64,000 bases of DNA, taken from positions 1,346,001 through 1,410,000 of the forward strand of contig NZ_MVAB01000001.1 in NCBI RefSeq assembly GCF_002026305.1, in the 5' to 3' direction. The notes beneath the pieces were generated by a model. The model ran no database searches and was not told the DNA's origin. It was given only the letters and a program-made list of their open reading frames with translations. This DNA is from Vagococcus martis (GTDB taxonomy: Bacteria > Bacillota > Bacilli > Lactobacillales > Vagococcaceae). Below are positions 9,546 through 18,566 of this stretch, in pieces (position 1 is the stretch's first letter; the number at the start of each line of letters is the position of its first letter). Both the position numbers and the translations under genes were made by a program.

Positions 9546-10483
9546 AAAAATTGAGAGAATTAGTGGTAGATGAAACGTTTGAAACATTTGTTTTACTCAA
9601 AACGGCTGATGTTCGAATCGCTAGAAATGGTAAAAAGTTTATCGCGTTTACTTTTCAAGACAACTCAGGCACAATAGATGGCAAGTATTGGGGTGCGTCA
9701 GATGAAGACATTGCGACATTTACTACAGGAAATGTTGTGTTGTTGAATGGAAAGCGTGAACTTTATCAAAATATGCCGCAAGTGAAAATTATGCATCTTC
9801 GTTTGGCTAAAGAAGGTGAGCCAACAGATCCGTCGTTATACATGGAAAAAGCACCGATTGATATTGATGAGATGAAGCAAGAATTTAATGATTATTTGTT
9901 AGATATTACACAAGCAAAATGGCATCGAATTGTCCGTCATATTTTTAGTAAATATCAAAAAGAATTCTTTGAATATCCGGCTGCAAAACGTAATCATCAT
10001 GCGTTTGCCGGAGGGCTTGCTTTTCATACATTAACGATGTTGCGATTGGCAAAATCAGTGGCAAATGAATACTCTGAGCTGAATCCATCTTTATTATATG
10101 CAGGGGTGATGTTGCATGATTTAGGGAAAGTCCATGAACTGTCAGGACCAGTTGCAACAGAGTACACATTAGCTGGAAATTTATTGGGACATATTGTCAT
10201 GATTGATGAGGAAATTACAAAAGCATGTATTGAATTAAACATCCCTGAGTTAGATGAGGAAGTATTAGTTTTAAAACATGTGGTACTAGCTCATCATGGA
10301 CTGTTAGAATATGGTTCTCCTGTTAGACCGAAAATTATGGAAGCAGAAGTCCTACATCATTTAGATAATCTAGATGCGTCAATTCAGATGATGTTAGGTT
10401 CTTTAAAACAAATTAATCCAGGTGAGTATACTGAACGTATTTTTGGATTAGATAATCGTAACTTTTACTTGCCGAATATATAA
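9542..10483 (+). CDS. yhaM: 3'-5' exoribonuclease YhaM
   Basis: 313 residues. An N-terminal OB fold (about 15-90) is followed by an HD hydrolase domain with HHAFAGGLAFHTLTM, the HD pair in MLHDLGKVHEL (about 198-208) and HHGLLEYGSP. YhaM trims RNA and ssDNA 3' ends in Firmicutes. The ATG overlaps the yhaN stop (ATGA). An intrinsic terminator follows immediately, and an ISL3 element is inserted in its U-tract, so expression should be intact but the 3' end of the mRNA may be altered. Confidence 0.93.
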   Translation: MKKLRELVVDETFETFVLLKTADVRIARNGKKFIAFTFQDNSGTIDGKYWGASDEDIATFTTGNVVLLNGKRELYQNMPQVKIMHLRLAKEGEPTDPSLYMEKAPIDIDEMKQEFNDYLLDITQAKWHRIVRHIFSKYQKEFFEYPAAKRNHHAFAGGLAFHTLTMLRLAKSVANEYSELNPSLLYAGVMLHDLGKVHELSGPVATEYTLAGNLLGHIVMIDEEITKACIELNIPELDEEVLVLKHVVLAHHGLLEYGSPVRPKIMEAEVLHHLDNLDASIQMMLGSLKQINPGEYTERIFGLDNRNFYLPNI

Positions 10484-10529
10484 AAAACTTTTCAGCGTGG
10501 TTAGTTCTACGCTGAAAAGTTTTTATTTG
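10484..10529 (+). terminator. Intrinsic terminator of yhaM, with ISL3 inserted at its U-tract
   Basis: The arms AAAACTTTTCAGCGT and ACGCTGAAAAGTTTTT form a long hairpin ending in TTTTTATTT. The ISL3 left repeat starts at 10530, directly after the T-run. Confidence 0.85.
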
Positions 10530-10553
10530 GGCTGTACACTAAATCGTGTTGAT
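10530..10553 (+). repeat. Left terminal inverted repeat of ISL3 element
   Basis: Pairs with 12017-12040. The inner half AAATCGTGTTGAT is identical in both repeats; the outer part differs at a few positions. Confidence 0.85.
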
Positions 10554-10661
10554 AGATTAAATTCTATCAATGCGATTTTTTATTTTAGGCATAGAAAAAG
10601 GGGCATTCTTATTGGTAAAATTAAGTCGACTATAACTAACATTACAAAGGAGAATACCCCT

Positions 10662-11939
10662 ATGGATAATAATACAAGAAAACTACTCAATTTAACAGAT
10701 GATTCTCTTATTTTTAATGAGGATTGGTTGTCTCGCGAAGCGAGAAACAACCGCTCAGTTAACATGATTACAGGAAGATTAGTGAATAAAGATAAGCAAT
10801 GCAAGAAATGTGGATGTTATCAATCCGTTAAAAATGGAACGTATCAAACCATTAGTCAATTGCCTGAAGTTGAACGTCGCCCAACTTATCTAAAACTTCA
10901 CAGAGAACGTTACCTTTGTAGAAACTGTGGATCAACTTTCAGTGCTTCTACTTCTCTAGTAGATGACTATTGTCAAATTTCTAAACAGCTTAAATACCAA
11001 ATTGCCTTTGACTTAAAAGAGAATCAATCACGTAAAAAAATCGCAGAATACCACAGTGTCTCTGAAAATACTGTTAAACGTGTGTTAGTATCATTTACGA
11101 ATAATCAGCAACCTAATTTTAACTTCTTGCCCACAGCTCTTTGTGTAGATGAGTTTAGCTCTACTTCTGATTGTCATGCTGGAATGAGCTTTATTTGTGC
11201 TGATGCGGCATCTAAAAAAATAATCGATATCTTACCTGATAAAAGATTGCATAAGTTGGTTTCTTACTTTATGAAGTATTCCAGAAAATCACGTCTAAAA
11301 GTAAGATTTTTGGTCATGGACATGAATGCAAGTTACGGTCAACTATTAAAAACAGTCTTTCCAAACGCCGAAATCGTTACAGATCGATTTCATATCATTC
11401 AACATATTAACCGCTCTTTCAACACCTTAAGAATAAAAGAAATGAAACAGCTAAAACGCCACAATCAAGAGGAAGGAAAGCAGTATCGAAGATTAAAGCG
11501 TTATTGGAAACTCCTTTTAAAGGACAGTTCTGAATTAAACTATAAACACTTTTATTATCGTCCTTTATTCAAGAGAAATATGTCATCTACCGAATTGGTA
11601 GATGAGTTACTTTCTTATAGTTCTCTATTAAAAAAAGCGTATCATTTTATGCAAGAATTGAAGTATGCTTATAGAACCAACGATTATGTTTTATTTTTAG
11701 AGTTATGTTCAAAGATACCTGTTGAATTACCAAAGTATTTTAAAGATAAATTCAAGATATTTGGTAAGTTCTCCCAAGGAGTCATGAATGCCTTTAAATA
11801 CTCCTATTCAAATGGTTTCTTAGAAGGCATTAATAATAAAATTAAAGTGATTAAACGTGTGGCCTATGGCTATCGAAACTTTCTACTATTCAAACGACGT
11901 ATCTTTTTGATTCAAAATCAAGTTTTTCAGGTTAAATAA
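10662..11939 (+). CDS. ISL3-family transposase, intact
   Basis: 425 residues from the ATG at 10662, which has AAAGGAG 9 bp upstream; the longer frame from 10497 would begin outside the element. The N-terminal zinc-binding region has CKKCGC near residue 47 and YLCRNCG near residue 85, then a helix-turn-helix (KKIAEYHSVSENTVKRVL). The DDE domain shows the first Asp in LCVDEFSSTS, the second in VMDMNASY and the Glu in YSNGFLEGINNKIK. There are no frameshifts, so the element may be mobile. Confidence 0.93.
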   Translation: MDNNTRKLLNLTDDSLIFNEDWLSREARNNRSVNMITGRLVNKDKQCKKCGCYQSVKNGTYQTISQLPEVERRPTYLKLHRERYLCRNCGSTFSASTSLVDDYCQISKQLKYQIAFDLKENQSRKKIAEYHSVSENTVKRVLVSFTNNQQPNFNFLPTALCVDEFSSTSDCHAGMSFICADAASKKIIDILPDKRLHKLVSYFMKYSRKSRLKVRFLVMDMNASYGQLLKTVFPNAEIVTDRFHIIQHINRSFNTLRIKEMKQLKRHNQEEGKQYRRLKRYWKLLLKDSSELNYKHFYYRPLFKRNMSSTELVDELLSYSSLLKKAYHFMQELKYAYRTNDYVLFLELCSKIPVELPKYFKDKFKIFGKFSQGVMNAFKYSYSNGFLEGINNKIKVIKRVAYGYRNFLLFKRRIFLIQNQVFQVK

Positions 11940-12016
11940 AAAAGCGAGAGAATTTCTTCCCTCACTTCAATTAATTCTATTTCATTTTTGAGACTTTTTC
12001 ATCAATATTATTGTCC

Positions 12017-12040
12017 ATCAACACGATTTGACATAGAGCC
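12017..12040 (-). repeat. Right terminal inverted repeat of ISL3 element
   Basis: ATCAACACGATTTGACATAG... is the complement of the left repeat at 10530-10553 with a few outer mismatches. Confidence 0.85.
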
Positions 12041-12051
12041 TTTATTTTGTC

Positions 12052-12822
12052 TTAATAATAATTGTTTTGAGCTAATTCAAAGGCATCATGCATATCTTTA
12101 GGTGCCTTTTTACCATTAACTTTCTTAACTAGCTCACCTTGTAAAATGAGGCGGTGCTCACCTGAAGTATCACATGTGACTAATGTGACTTGTCGTTTTC
12201 CCGGAACGTCTTCGATGACGTCGACACGAGTTGGCTCAACGTACTCTTTCATTGTGACTTTATATTCGTAAATATATTCTAAGTCGGTCAAATAAATAGA
12301 GGATCCTAATTCTACTCGAACGAGTGGTGCGAATAAAAGGGTTGGATCATACATATAATGACTTGCTAGAGCGTAATTTCCATTACCCATTGTTTGGTCA
12401 GGCTTCATTGTTCCGGCACCGACTGAAATGACGTAATTAGACACACCTTTTAAAATGGGTAAATTTAAATCCACGCTAGGGATAGCGATTCCGCCAATAA
12501 CATCTCCTACATCACGGCCACGAGACTTTGTTACTGTATTAAAGTCTAAAGACTCAACTTGGTCAAAATCAAATGTTGCATCTTTCTTTTCATTTTTGAC
12601 GACATCTTCTCGTGTAATTTTATTAACTTGATATTGAGCAGTATTTTCTTTTACTAAAAAGTTTTTAATTTGGTTATTGAAAATTAATGCAACGCCAAAA
12701 AGAAATAAAATCACCATAATGAGATTAAAAAAGAAGTTTTTAATTTTTTGTCCCATTGTTTTTTGAGATTTTTTGTGTTTGGTTGATCGTCTATTTTGTG
12801 TCGTGTCTTGTTTTTTAGATAT
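12052..12822 (-). CDS. srtA: Class A sortase (start probably a non-canonical ATA)
   Basis: From the first ATG (12756) the protein has 234 residues: one membrane anchor (about 8-26), the catalytic His in YALASHYMYDP, the Cys in TLVTCD (TLxTC motif) and the Arg in HRLILQGELV. Sortase A links LPxTG proteins to peptidoglycan. The ATG at 12756 has no ribosome binding site. The frame stays open upstream for 22 codons, giving a basic tail (SKKQDTTQNRRSTKHK...) typical of sortase N-termini. An AGGGGG site (about 12831-12837) is correctly spaced only for the ATA at 12820-12822, so I extend to that codon. The conservative start is 12756. The ISL3 insertion lies just past the 3' end. Confidence 0.8.
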   Translation of the reverse strand: MSKKQDTTQNRRSTKHKKSQKTMGQKIKNFFFNLIMVILFLFGVALIFNNQIKNFLVKENTAQYQVNKITREDVVKNEKKDATFDFDQVESLDFNTVTKSRGRDVGDVIGGIAIPSVDLNLPILKGVSNYVISVGAGTMKPDQTMGNGNYALASHYMYDPTLLFAPLVRVELGSSIYLTDLEYIYEYKVTMKEYVEPTRVDVIEDVPGKRQVTLVTCDTSGEHRLILQGELVKKVNGKKAPKDMHDAFELAQNNYY

Positions 12823-13057
12823 GAGAGTAGCCCCCTTTTTCTATCATTCTAACAACTATCATACCATAATTAATAAAAAAATAAAGAAAGGAAGATTATA
12901 AAATGTTACATTATTATGTCGTTTTTCAAAAAAAAGAAGTGCTTTTTGTAATCTAAACGTAATTAAACTACAGGTGGTTATATGTTCATTTTGTTGTAGG
13001 AAAATGGTATAGTTATATTAGTGAAATAGACAAGTAAAAGAAAGTTAGGTGAAAGTG

Positions 13058-13822
13058 TTGCGACAAAATATATATGTTCATTTAGATGGCATTAGTAACT
13101 CTGTTTTAACAAAGGGACTAGGTCATCAGGACTTTGATCGTTATACTGTTCATCGCCCTAAAAATTTGTTGCTGCTTAGTGCTAGTGAAATTGAAGGGGA
13201 GTATGAAGCACATACAGGTTTTAGGGTCATTCGTGGACAAGAACAAGTGGATCGTTATTTGAGTAATCTAAATTATAATAACCGTCAGGAAATAAAGTGG
13301 CTTGATTTTGAGGAATATGATACTTTAAAGCGATTAACAGCTAATGAAATTGCGGAAATATTGTACTTATCTCATATGAAAATGCAATTGCGTTCGCCGT
13401 TTTTTTATAAATTACAGAATAATTATGCATTCTTCGAAACAGAGCAAGAGGTTATGAAAGTATATTATCGAAATATTGATGAGTTTTATCAATCGTTAGC
13501 TAAGAAAATTACGGACAAGGTATTGTATCAATTGAATGCCAACCGGTCGATATTTTCAAAACGATATACAACAATTAATCCTCTACCTTATGATATCGTA
13601 AAAGAACTAAAAAGCCTTATGCAAGAAGGCACGGTATTTGAGTTTTCTCAGGTTGGTCTAGATGAGGGTGAGTATAGAATTCCAGTACATGTTGTTGAAG
13701 ATAATTTACGAAAAATCGAGAGCAATCAATTGTTTATGGAAGAAAAAGTAGGTGTGCTAACTTATAAACATCAAAAGATGACGTGGCATTTTACTCACAT
13801 AAAGAACCCAATAGTATTTTAG
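13058..13822 (+). CDS. Conserved hypothetical protein between srtA and ddl
   Basis: About 254 residues, soluble, with no signal peptide or membrane segment; I do not recognise a domain. The start is uncertain. GTG codons at 13049 and 13055 and a TTG at 13058 are in frame, and the AGGTGA site at 13047-13052 fits the TTG best. Aromatic and charged residues are spread evenly and the C-terminus ends MTWHFTHIKNPIVF. It has its own upstream region (291 bp shared with divergent srtA). No operon link to ddl is certain, since about 95 bp separates them. Confidence 0.7.
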   Translation: MRQNIYVHLDGISNSVLTKGLGHQDFDRYTVHRPKNLLLLSASEIEGEYEAHTGFRVIRGQEQVDRYLSNLNYNNRQEIKWLDFEEYDTLKRLTANEIAEILYLSHMKMQLRSPFFYKLQNNYAFFETEQEVMKVYYRNIDEFYQSLAKKITDKVLYQLNANRSIFSKRYTTINPLPYDIVKELKSLMQEGTVFEFSQVGLDEGEYRIPVHVVEDNLRKIESNQLFMEEKVGVLTYKHQKMTWHFTHIKNPIVF

Positions 13823-13916
13823 TTGGATTTTTTTATATAACAGATGAAAAATAAGGAATAGAATTTTATTACATTCTAGAGTATAATTAAATCCTAGCAA
13901 ATTGAGGAGGACGACC

Positions 13917-14966
13917 ATGAAGATTTTTTTAGTATATGGTGGAAAAAGTGCTGAACATGATGTCTCAATACTGTCAGCATTTTCAATTTTACAAGCGATT
14001 TATTACAACTATTACTCTGTGCAATTAGTATATATTACTCAGGATGGTAACTGGTTAAAAGGACGTATATATAATGAAGCACCTTTAAATGAAGATGACT
14101 TACGATTAACGATTGCTAACGCACAACCGATTTTGCCAAGTGATTTAAAAGAGGGGAATGCTGTGATATTTCCAGTGCTCCATGGACCAAATGGAGAAGA
14201 TGGAACTATTCAAGGATTGTTTGAAGTTCTTAATATGCCTTATGTCGGAGCAGGTGTGTTAGCTAGTGCGTGTGCGATGGATAAAATCATCGGTAAGCAA
14301 TTATTCCAACAAGTAGGTATTCCGCAGTTACCGTATGTGGCTGTAACAAAAAATGGTTACAAAGACCATCAAGCAGAGATTTTAGCCGAATGTGAAGGCA
14401 GTTTGATTTATCCAATGTTTGTTAAGCCAGCTAATATGGGGTCAAGTGTTGGAATTAGTAAAGCAGAATCTCGAGATGAATTAATTCAAGCAATAGATGA
14501 AGCGTTTCGTTTTGATCGTCGTGTCATTGTCGAACAAGGAATCGAAGCTCGTGAACTAGAAATAGCGGTTCTTGGTAACGATGAAATCCGAACAACTTTA
14601 GCTGGAGAAATCGTTAAAGATGTTGCTTTTTACACATATGAGTCAAAATACTTGGATAATAAAGTGGAGTTACAAATTCCAGCTGATATATCAGGTGAGT
14701 TGCAAGAAACATTGCAATATTACGCTAGAAAAGCGTATCAAACATTGGACGGCAGTGGGTTAAGTCGTTGTGACTTTTTCTTAACAGCTAACAATGAAGT
14801 CTTTTTAAATGAAGTGAATACCATGCCAGGATTCACACCATTTAGTATGTATCCTTTGTTATGGCAAAATATGGGCTTAAATTATGGCGATTTATTAGAG
14901 GAATTAATCCAACTAGCTAAATTACGTTTTGAAAAAAAACAACAAATTGAAGTTGAACAGTTGTAG
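13917..14966 (+). CDS. ddl: D-alanine--D-alanine ligase
   Basis: 349 residues from the ATG at 13917, which has GAGGAGG 7 bp upstream. GGKSAEHDVS is the N-terminal signature, HGPNGEDGTIQGLFE follows, and FVKPANMGSSVGISK belongs to the ATP-grasp domain. LNEVNTMPGFT holds the metal ligands. The omega-loop segment reads ESKYLDN with Tyr, as in D-Ala-D-Ala ligases; D-Ala-D-Lac enzymes have Phe there. Ordinary vancomycin-susceptible peptidoglycan precursors are therefore expected. It supplies the dipeptide used by MurF, encoded next. Confidence 0.95.
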   Translation: MKIFLVYGGKSAEHDVSILSAFSILQAIYYNYYSVQLVYITQDGNWLKGRIYNEAPLNEDDLRLTIANAQPILPSDLKEGNAVIFPVLHGPNGEDGTIQGLFEVLNMPYVGAGVLASACAMDKIIGKQLFQQVGIPQLPYVAVTKNGYKDHQAEILAECEGSLIYPMFVKPANMGSSVGISKAESRDELIQAIDEAFRFDRRVIVEQGIEARELEIAVLGNDEIRTTLAGEIVKDVAFYTYESKYLDNKVELQIPADISGELQETLQYYARKAYQTLDGSGLSRCDFFLTANNEVFLNEVNTMPGFTPFSMYPLLWQNMGLNYGDLLEELIQLAKLRFEKKQQIEVEQL

Positions 14967-14992
14967 AGTTGGACACATGTTCAACTTTTTTT
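14951..14992 (+). terminator. Hairpin with T-run overlapping the ddl stop
   Basis: AGTTGAACA (14951-14959) pairs perfectly with TGTTCAACT (14978-14986) and is followed by six T. It may attenuate transcription from ddl into murF. Confidence 0.65.
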
Positions 14993-15017
14993 GTTGATGA
15001 TAGAAAGAAGGAAGACC

Positions 15018-16391
15018 ATGAATTTATCAGTACGCGAGATTGTTGCAGCAGTTAATGGGGTAAATCATGCAACACAACATGACGACCAATGTGTTGAGTC
15101 GGTAGAATTTGATACTAGAAAAGTGATTGAAAATAGTTTGTTTGTTCCTCTTAAAGGAGCAAGAGATGGTCATGATTTTATTCCACAAGCCATTGAAAGT
15201 GGTGCGTCTTTAGTATTATCAGAAAGAGAATTGTCAGAGGATGTTTCCTATATCAAGGTAAAAGATACCTTAGTTGCATTACAACAATTAGCTCAATATT
15301 TTTTAGAAAAAGTACATCCAAAAGTAATTGGTATAACAGGTAGTAATGGGAAAACAACCACAAAAGATATGACAGAAGCAGTCTTGTCACAGCACTATAA
15401 AACATATAAAACACAAGGGAACTATAATAATCATATTGGCTTGCCTTACACGATTTTATCGATGCCAGAAGACACAGAAATGCTTGTTTTAGAGATGGGA
15501 ATGGATCATAAAGGTGAAATCGAAGTGCTATCTAATATCGCAAAACCAGATATCGCTGCGATTACATTGATTGGCGAATCTCATATTGAGTATTTAGGTT
15601 CTAGAGCTGGTATTGCGGAAGCAAAAATGGAGATCACGGCAGGACTTAAAGAGGATGGCGTTTTGATTATCCCAAATGATGAGCCATTGTTAAAACGAAT
15701 GATTATAGATGTGCCACAAACGGTTGAAAGTTTTGGTGTTGGAACAGAAGCAACTCTATCTGCCTCTCTCCTCTCAGAAACGAAAGTTGATACACAGTTT
15801 GAAACCAATCTATTTGAAGAAGAAGTATTTTCAATTCCTGTTTTAGGTGGATATAACGTAAAAAATGCTTTAATTGCATTATTGATTGGCCGCTTTTTCA
15901 ATGTGCCAGTTTCAAAAATGAAAAATGGGCTGGCAACATTTGATTTAACTAAAAACAGAACAGAGTGGTTAAAAACAAATGACGGCATTGATCTTTTAAG
16001 TGACGTGTATAATGCTAATCCAACTGCAATGAAATTAGTGTTGGATACATTTTCAGCTTTGAAATTAGAAGGTAGAAAATTCGTTGTATTAGGAGATATG
16101 CTAGAGTTGGGAGAGCTTTCAAGTCAAATGCATGAAAGTGTCGCCGAACATATTTCACCCCAAAAAATTGACCAAGTGTATTTGTATGGTGAACACATGG
16201 CATCTCTTTATAACGTGTTACATAATAGAATGCCACAAGGGTCTATTCATTTTTACCGAAAAACAGAAAAAAAAGAAATGATGACACATTTATCGGAAAA
16301 AATACAGCCAAAAGACACTGTTTTTCTGAAAGCAAGCAATGGAATGGGACTGAGTGAAGTGGTAGAATTTTTATTAAAAAGTCACGAATAG
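15018..16391 (+). CDS. murF: UDP-MurNAc-tripeptide--D-Ala-D-Ala ligase
   Basis: 457 residues from the ATG at 15018 (AGAAGGAAG upstream); earlier in-frame TTG/ATG codons lack a site. The Mur-ligase ATP site is ITGSNGKTTTKDM near residue 110, then NYNNHIGLP, LEMGMDHKGEI and DVYNANPTAMK. MurF adds the D-Ala-D-Ala made by Ddl to complete the pentapeptide precursor in the cytoplasm. The gene order ddl-murF-cshA-acpS matches enterococci. Confidence 0.95.
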   Translation: MNLSVREIVAAVNGVNHATQHDDQCVESVEFDTRKVIENSLFVPLKGARDGHDFIPQAIESGASLVLSERELSEDVSYIKVKDTLVALQQLAQYFLEKVHPKVIGITGSNGKTTTKDMTEAVLSQHYKTYKTQGNYNNHIGLPYTILSMPEDTEMLVLEMGMDHKGEIEVLSNIAKPDIAAITLIGESHIEYLGSRAGIAEAKMEITAGLKEDGVLIIPNDEPLLKRMIIDVPQTVESFGVGTEATLSASLLSETKVDTQFETNLFEEEVFSIPVLGGYNVKNALIALLIGRFFNVPVSKMKNGLATFDLTKNRTEWLKTNDGIDLLSDVYNANPTAMKLVLDTFSALKLEGRKFVVLGDMLELGELSSQMHESVAEHISPQKIDQVYLYGEHMASLYNVLHNRMPQGSIHFYRKTEKKEMMTHLSEKIQPKDTVFLKASNGMGLSEVVEFLLKSHE

Positions 16392-16512
16392 ACAAGGTTT
16401 TATTGTTAATTATTGGATAATATGATAGTATTATACGAATGCCTATTTTCATTTTTTTTCATTATATAAAAAGAAAAGCAGTCGATATAGCAACAAACTA
16501 GGAGGATATCAT

Positions 16513-18057
16513 TTGAAATTTAGTGAATTACAGTTAGAAAAAAGCTTATTACAAGCAATCGAAAATATTGGGTTTGAAGAAGCAACACCCGTACAAAGTG
16601 CGACAATTCCATTAGCGTTGGAAGGAAAAGACGTTATTGGTCAAGCACAGACAGGTACTGGTAAAACAGCCGCTTTTGGGTTACCGATGTTAAATAAAAT
16701 TGACCCTAATAGACCTGAGTTACAAGGATTAGTTATTGCACCAACACGTGAATTAGCTATTCAAACACAAGAAGAGTTATACCGTTTAGGTAAAGAGAAA
16801 AAAGTTAAAGTTCAATCAGTTTATGGTGGAGCAGATATTGGTCGACAAATTCGTGCGTTAAAAAACAAACCACATATTGTTGTGGGAACTCCTGGCCGTT
16901 TATTAGACCATATTAACCGTCGTACGTTGAAACTAGATACAGTGGAAACACTTGTATTAGATGAAGCTGATGAAATGTTAAATATGGGATTCTTAGATGA
17001 TATCGAAGCCATCATCTCAAAAGTTCCAGCAGAACGCCAAACATTATTATTCTCAGCAACAATGCCAGATTCAATCAAACGTATTGGGGTTAAATTCATG
17101 CAAGACCCTGAGCATGTTCGTATCAAAGCAAAAGAAATGACAGCTAACCTAATTGATCAATATTACGTTCGTTGTAAAGAATTTGAAAAATTTGATGTCA
17201 TGACACGTTTATTTGATGTTCAGTCGCCTGAGTTGACAATTGTTTTTGGTCGTACAAAACGCCGTGTAGACGAATTAGCTCGTGGACTTGAAATGCGTGG
17301 TTACAAAGCAGAAGGTATCCATGGAGACTTACCACAGCACAAACGTATGAGTATTTTAAAAGCCTTTAAAAATGGCGAATTAGATATCTTAGTTGCAACA
17401 GACGTGGCAGCTCGTGGATTAGATATTTCTGGTGTGAGTCATGTTTACAACTATGATATTCCACAAGATCCAGAAAGTTATGTTCACCGTATTGGTCGTA
17501 CAGGTCGTGCTGGTAAAGAAGGTATGTCAGTAACATTTGTTACACCGAATGAAATGGGTTATCTACATGTCATTGAAGACTTAACGAAAAAACGTATGAC
17601 ACCACTTCGTCCACCTTCTAAAAAAGAAGCAGTAGAAGGACAAATTGGTGCAGCGATTACTGAAATTAAAGATTTATTAGCAGCTAATGGCTTAGAAAAA
17701 TATCAATTAGCAGCAAGTGATTTACTAGAAGAATACACTGCAGAAGACTTAGCGGCATTATTAATTAAACAAATTTCTAAAGATGATGCAGCAGAAGTTC
17801 CTGTAAAAATCACACCAGAACGCCCATTACCAAACCGTCGTGGTAACAATAAAAATGGTGGCCGTGGTAAAGGTGGTAACTATAACCGTCGTAACAATAA
17901 TAAAGGTGGCGGACGCGGAAAAGATCAATATAACAAGAAAAAACGTTATAACAATTCTGATGCACCTAAAAAAAATAATAACAACAAATCAAACAACAAA
18001 CCATCACAGAAAAAAGATGGTGGCCGTGGATTTGTTATCCGTAGTAACGATAAATAA
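16513..18057 (+). CDS. cshA: DEAD-box ATP-dependent RNA helicase CshA
   Basis: 514 residues with a TTG start 7 bp after AGGAGG. The helicase motifs are all present: Q motif ([10 protein letters not shown]), [26 protein letters not shown], then DVAARGLD and [10 protein letters not shown]-terminal tail (from about 430) rich in Arg, Gly, Asn and Lys is typical of CshA, which acts in the RNA degradosome and in ribosome assembly at low temperature. It is transcribed separately from murF and ends in a terminator. Confidence 0.95.
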   Translation: MKFSELQLEKSLLQAIENIGFEEATPVQSATIPLALEGKDVIGQAQTGTGKTAAFGLPMLNKIDPNRPELQGLVIAPTRELAIQTQEELYRLGKEKKVKVQSVYGGADIGRQIRALKNKPHIVVGTPGRLLDHINRRTLKLDTVETLVLDEADEMLNMGFLDDIEAIISKVPAERQTLLFSATMPDSIKRIGVKFMQDPEHVRIKAKEMTANLIDQYYVRCKEFEKFDVMTRLFDVQSPELTIVFGRTKRRVDELARGLEMRGYKAEGIHGDLPQHKRMSILKAFKNGELDILVATDVAARGLDISGVSHVYNYDIPQDPESYVHRIGRTGRAGKEGMSVTFVTPNEMGYLHVIEDLTKKRMTPLRPPSKKEAVEGQIGAAITEIKDLLAANGLEKYQLAASDLLEEYTAEDLAALLIKQISKDDAAEVPVKITPERPLPNRRGNNKNGGRGKGGNYNRRNNNKGGGRGKDQYNKKKRYNNSDAPKKNNNNKSNNKPSQKKDGGRGFVIRSNDK

Positions 18058-18063
18058 TGAATT

Positions 18064-18100
18064 GATACCAATCTAGCGTTTGTTAGGTTGGTATTTTTCA
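18064..18100 (+). terminator. Intrinsic terminator after cshA
   Basis: ATACCAATCTAGC and TTAGGTTGGTAT form an imperfect hairpin followed by TTTTTCAC. Confidence 0.7.
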
Positions 18101-18177
18101 CTTTAATAAAAGGATTCTGTTCGCTTTTTTTTTCGGTAATCGTTATAATTAAGTTAATTTAAAAAAGGGGTGCCAAT

Positions 18178-18528
18178 ATGATTATAGGAATTGGTATAGA
18201 TGCAGTTGAATTGCATCGGATTGAGAAGATTATCGAACATAACCCTAAATTTATTAGGCGTGTTTTGACTAATAAAGAGATTGAAGTATTTAATGGATTA
18301 AAGACAAAACGTCAAATAGAGTTTTTAGGTGGAAGATTTGCCTGTAAAGAAGCCTTTTCAAAAGCTTACGGAACGGGTATTGGAAAAGTAGGATTTCAAG
18401 ATATCGAAGTATTATCAGATAAAACAGGCAAGCCAGTGGTTTATCAATCGATTTTTGAGGGATGTGTTCACGTATCCATAACTCATACAGATAAGGAAGC
18501 ATTTGCCCAAATTATTTTAGAAGAATAA
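18178..18528 (+). CDS. acpS: Holo-[acyl-carrier-protein] synthase
   Basis: 116 residues. The signatures IGIDAVELHRIEKI (Mg2+-binding Asp) and GRFACKEAFSKAYGTG are those of AcpS, which transfers phosphopantetheine from CoA to the serine of acyl carrier protein (acpP is in this window at 38967). AAAAGGGG lies before the ATG. In enterococci an alanine racemase gene usually follows; here a convergent unknown gene does. Confidence 0.94.
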   Translation: MIIGIGIDAVELHRIEKIIEHNPKFIRRVLTNKEIEVFNGLKTKRQIEFLGGRFACKEAFSKAYGTGIGKVGFQDIEVLSDKTGKPVVYQSIFEGCVHVSITHTDKEAFAQIILEE

Positions 18529-18566
18529 AAAAATAAACGAACCCATATTGGTAGTCGTTTATTTGC
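18528..18566. terminator. Bidirectional terminator between acpS and convergent gene
   Basis: AAATAAACGA (18531-18540) pairs with TCGTTTATTT (18555-18564), with A- and T-runs on both sides, so it can serve both converging genes. Confidence 0.75.

Larger units (their letters stand above)
10530..12040 (+). mobile_element. Complete ISL3-family insertion sequence
   Basis: 1511 bp bounded by 24-bp inverted repeats: left 10530-10553 (GGCTGTACACTAAATCGTGT...) and right 12017-12040, whose complement begins GGCTCTATGTCAAATCGTGT. Flanking 8-mers TTTATTTG (10522-10529) and TTTATTTT (12041-12048) match at 7 of 8 positions, consistent with the 8-bp target duplication of ISL3 elements. A single intact transposase gene fills it. 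It sits between yhaM and the sortase gene. Confidence 0.9.

Noticed and set aside
10497-10661. Extended ISL3 transposase reading back into the yhaM terminator
   Set aside because: The extension crosses the left inverted repeat and host sequence; a clear AAAGGAG site supports 10662.
17840-18076. 78-codon frame overlapping the end of cshA
   Set aside because: It arises from the repetitive RGG/Asn-Lys tail codons of cshA read in another frame.
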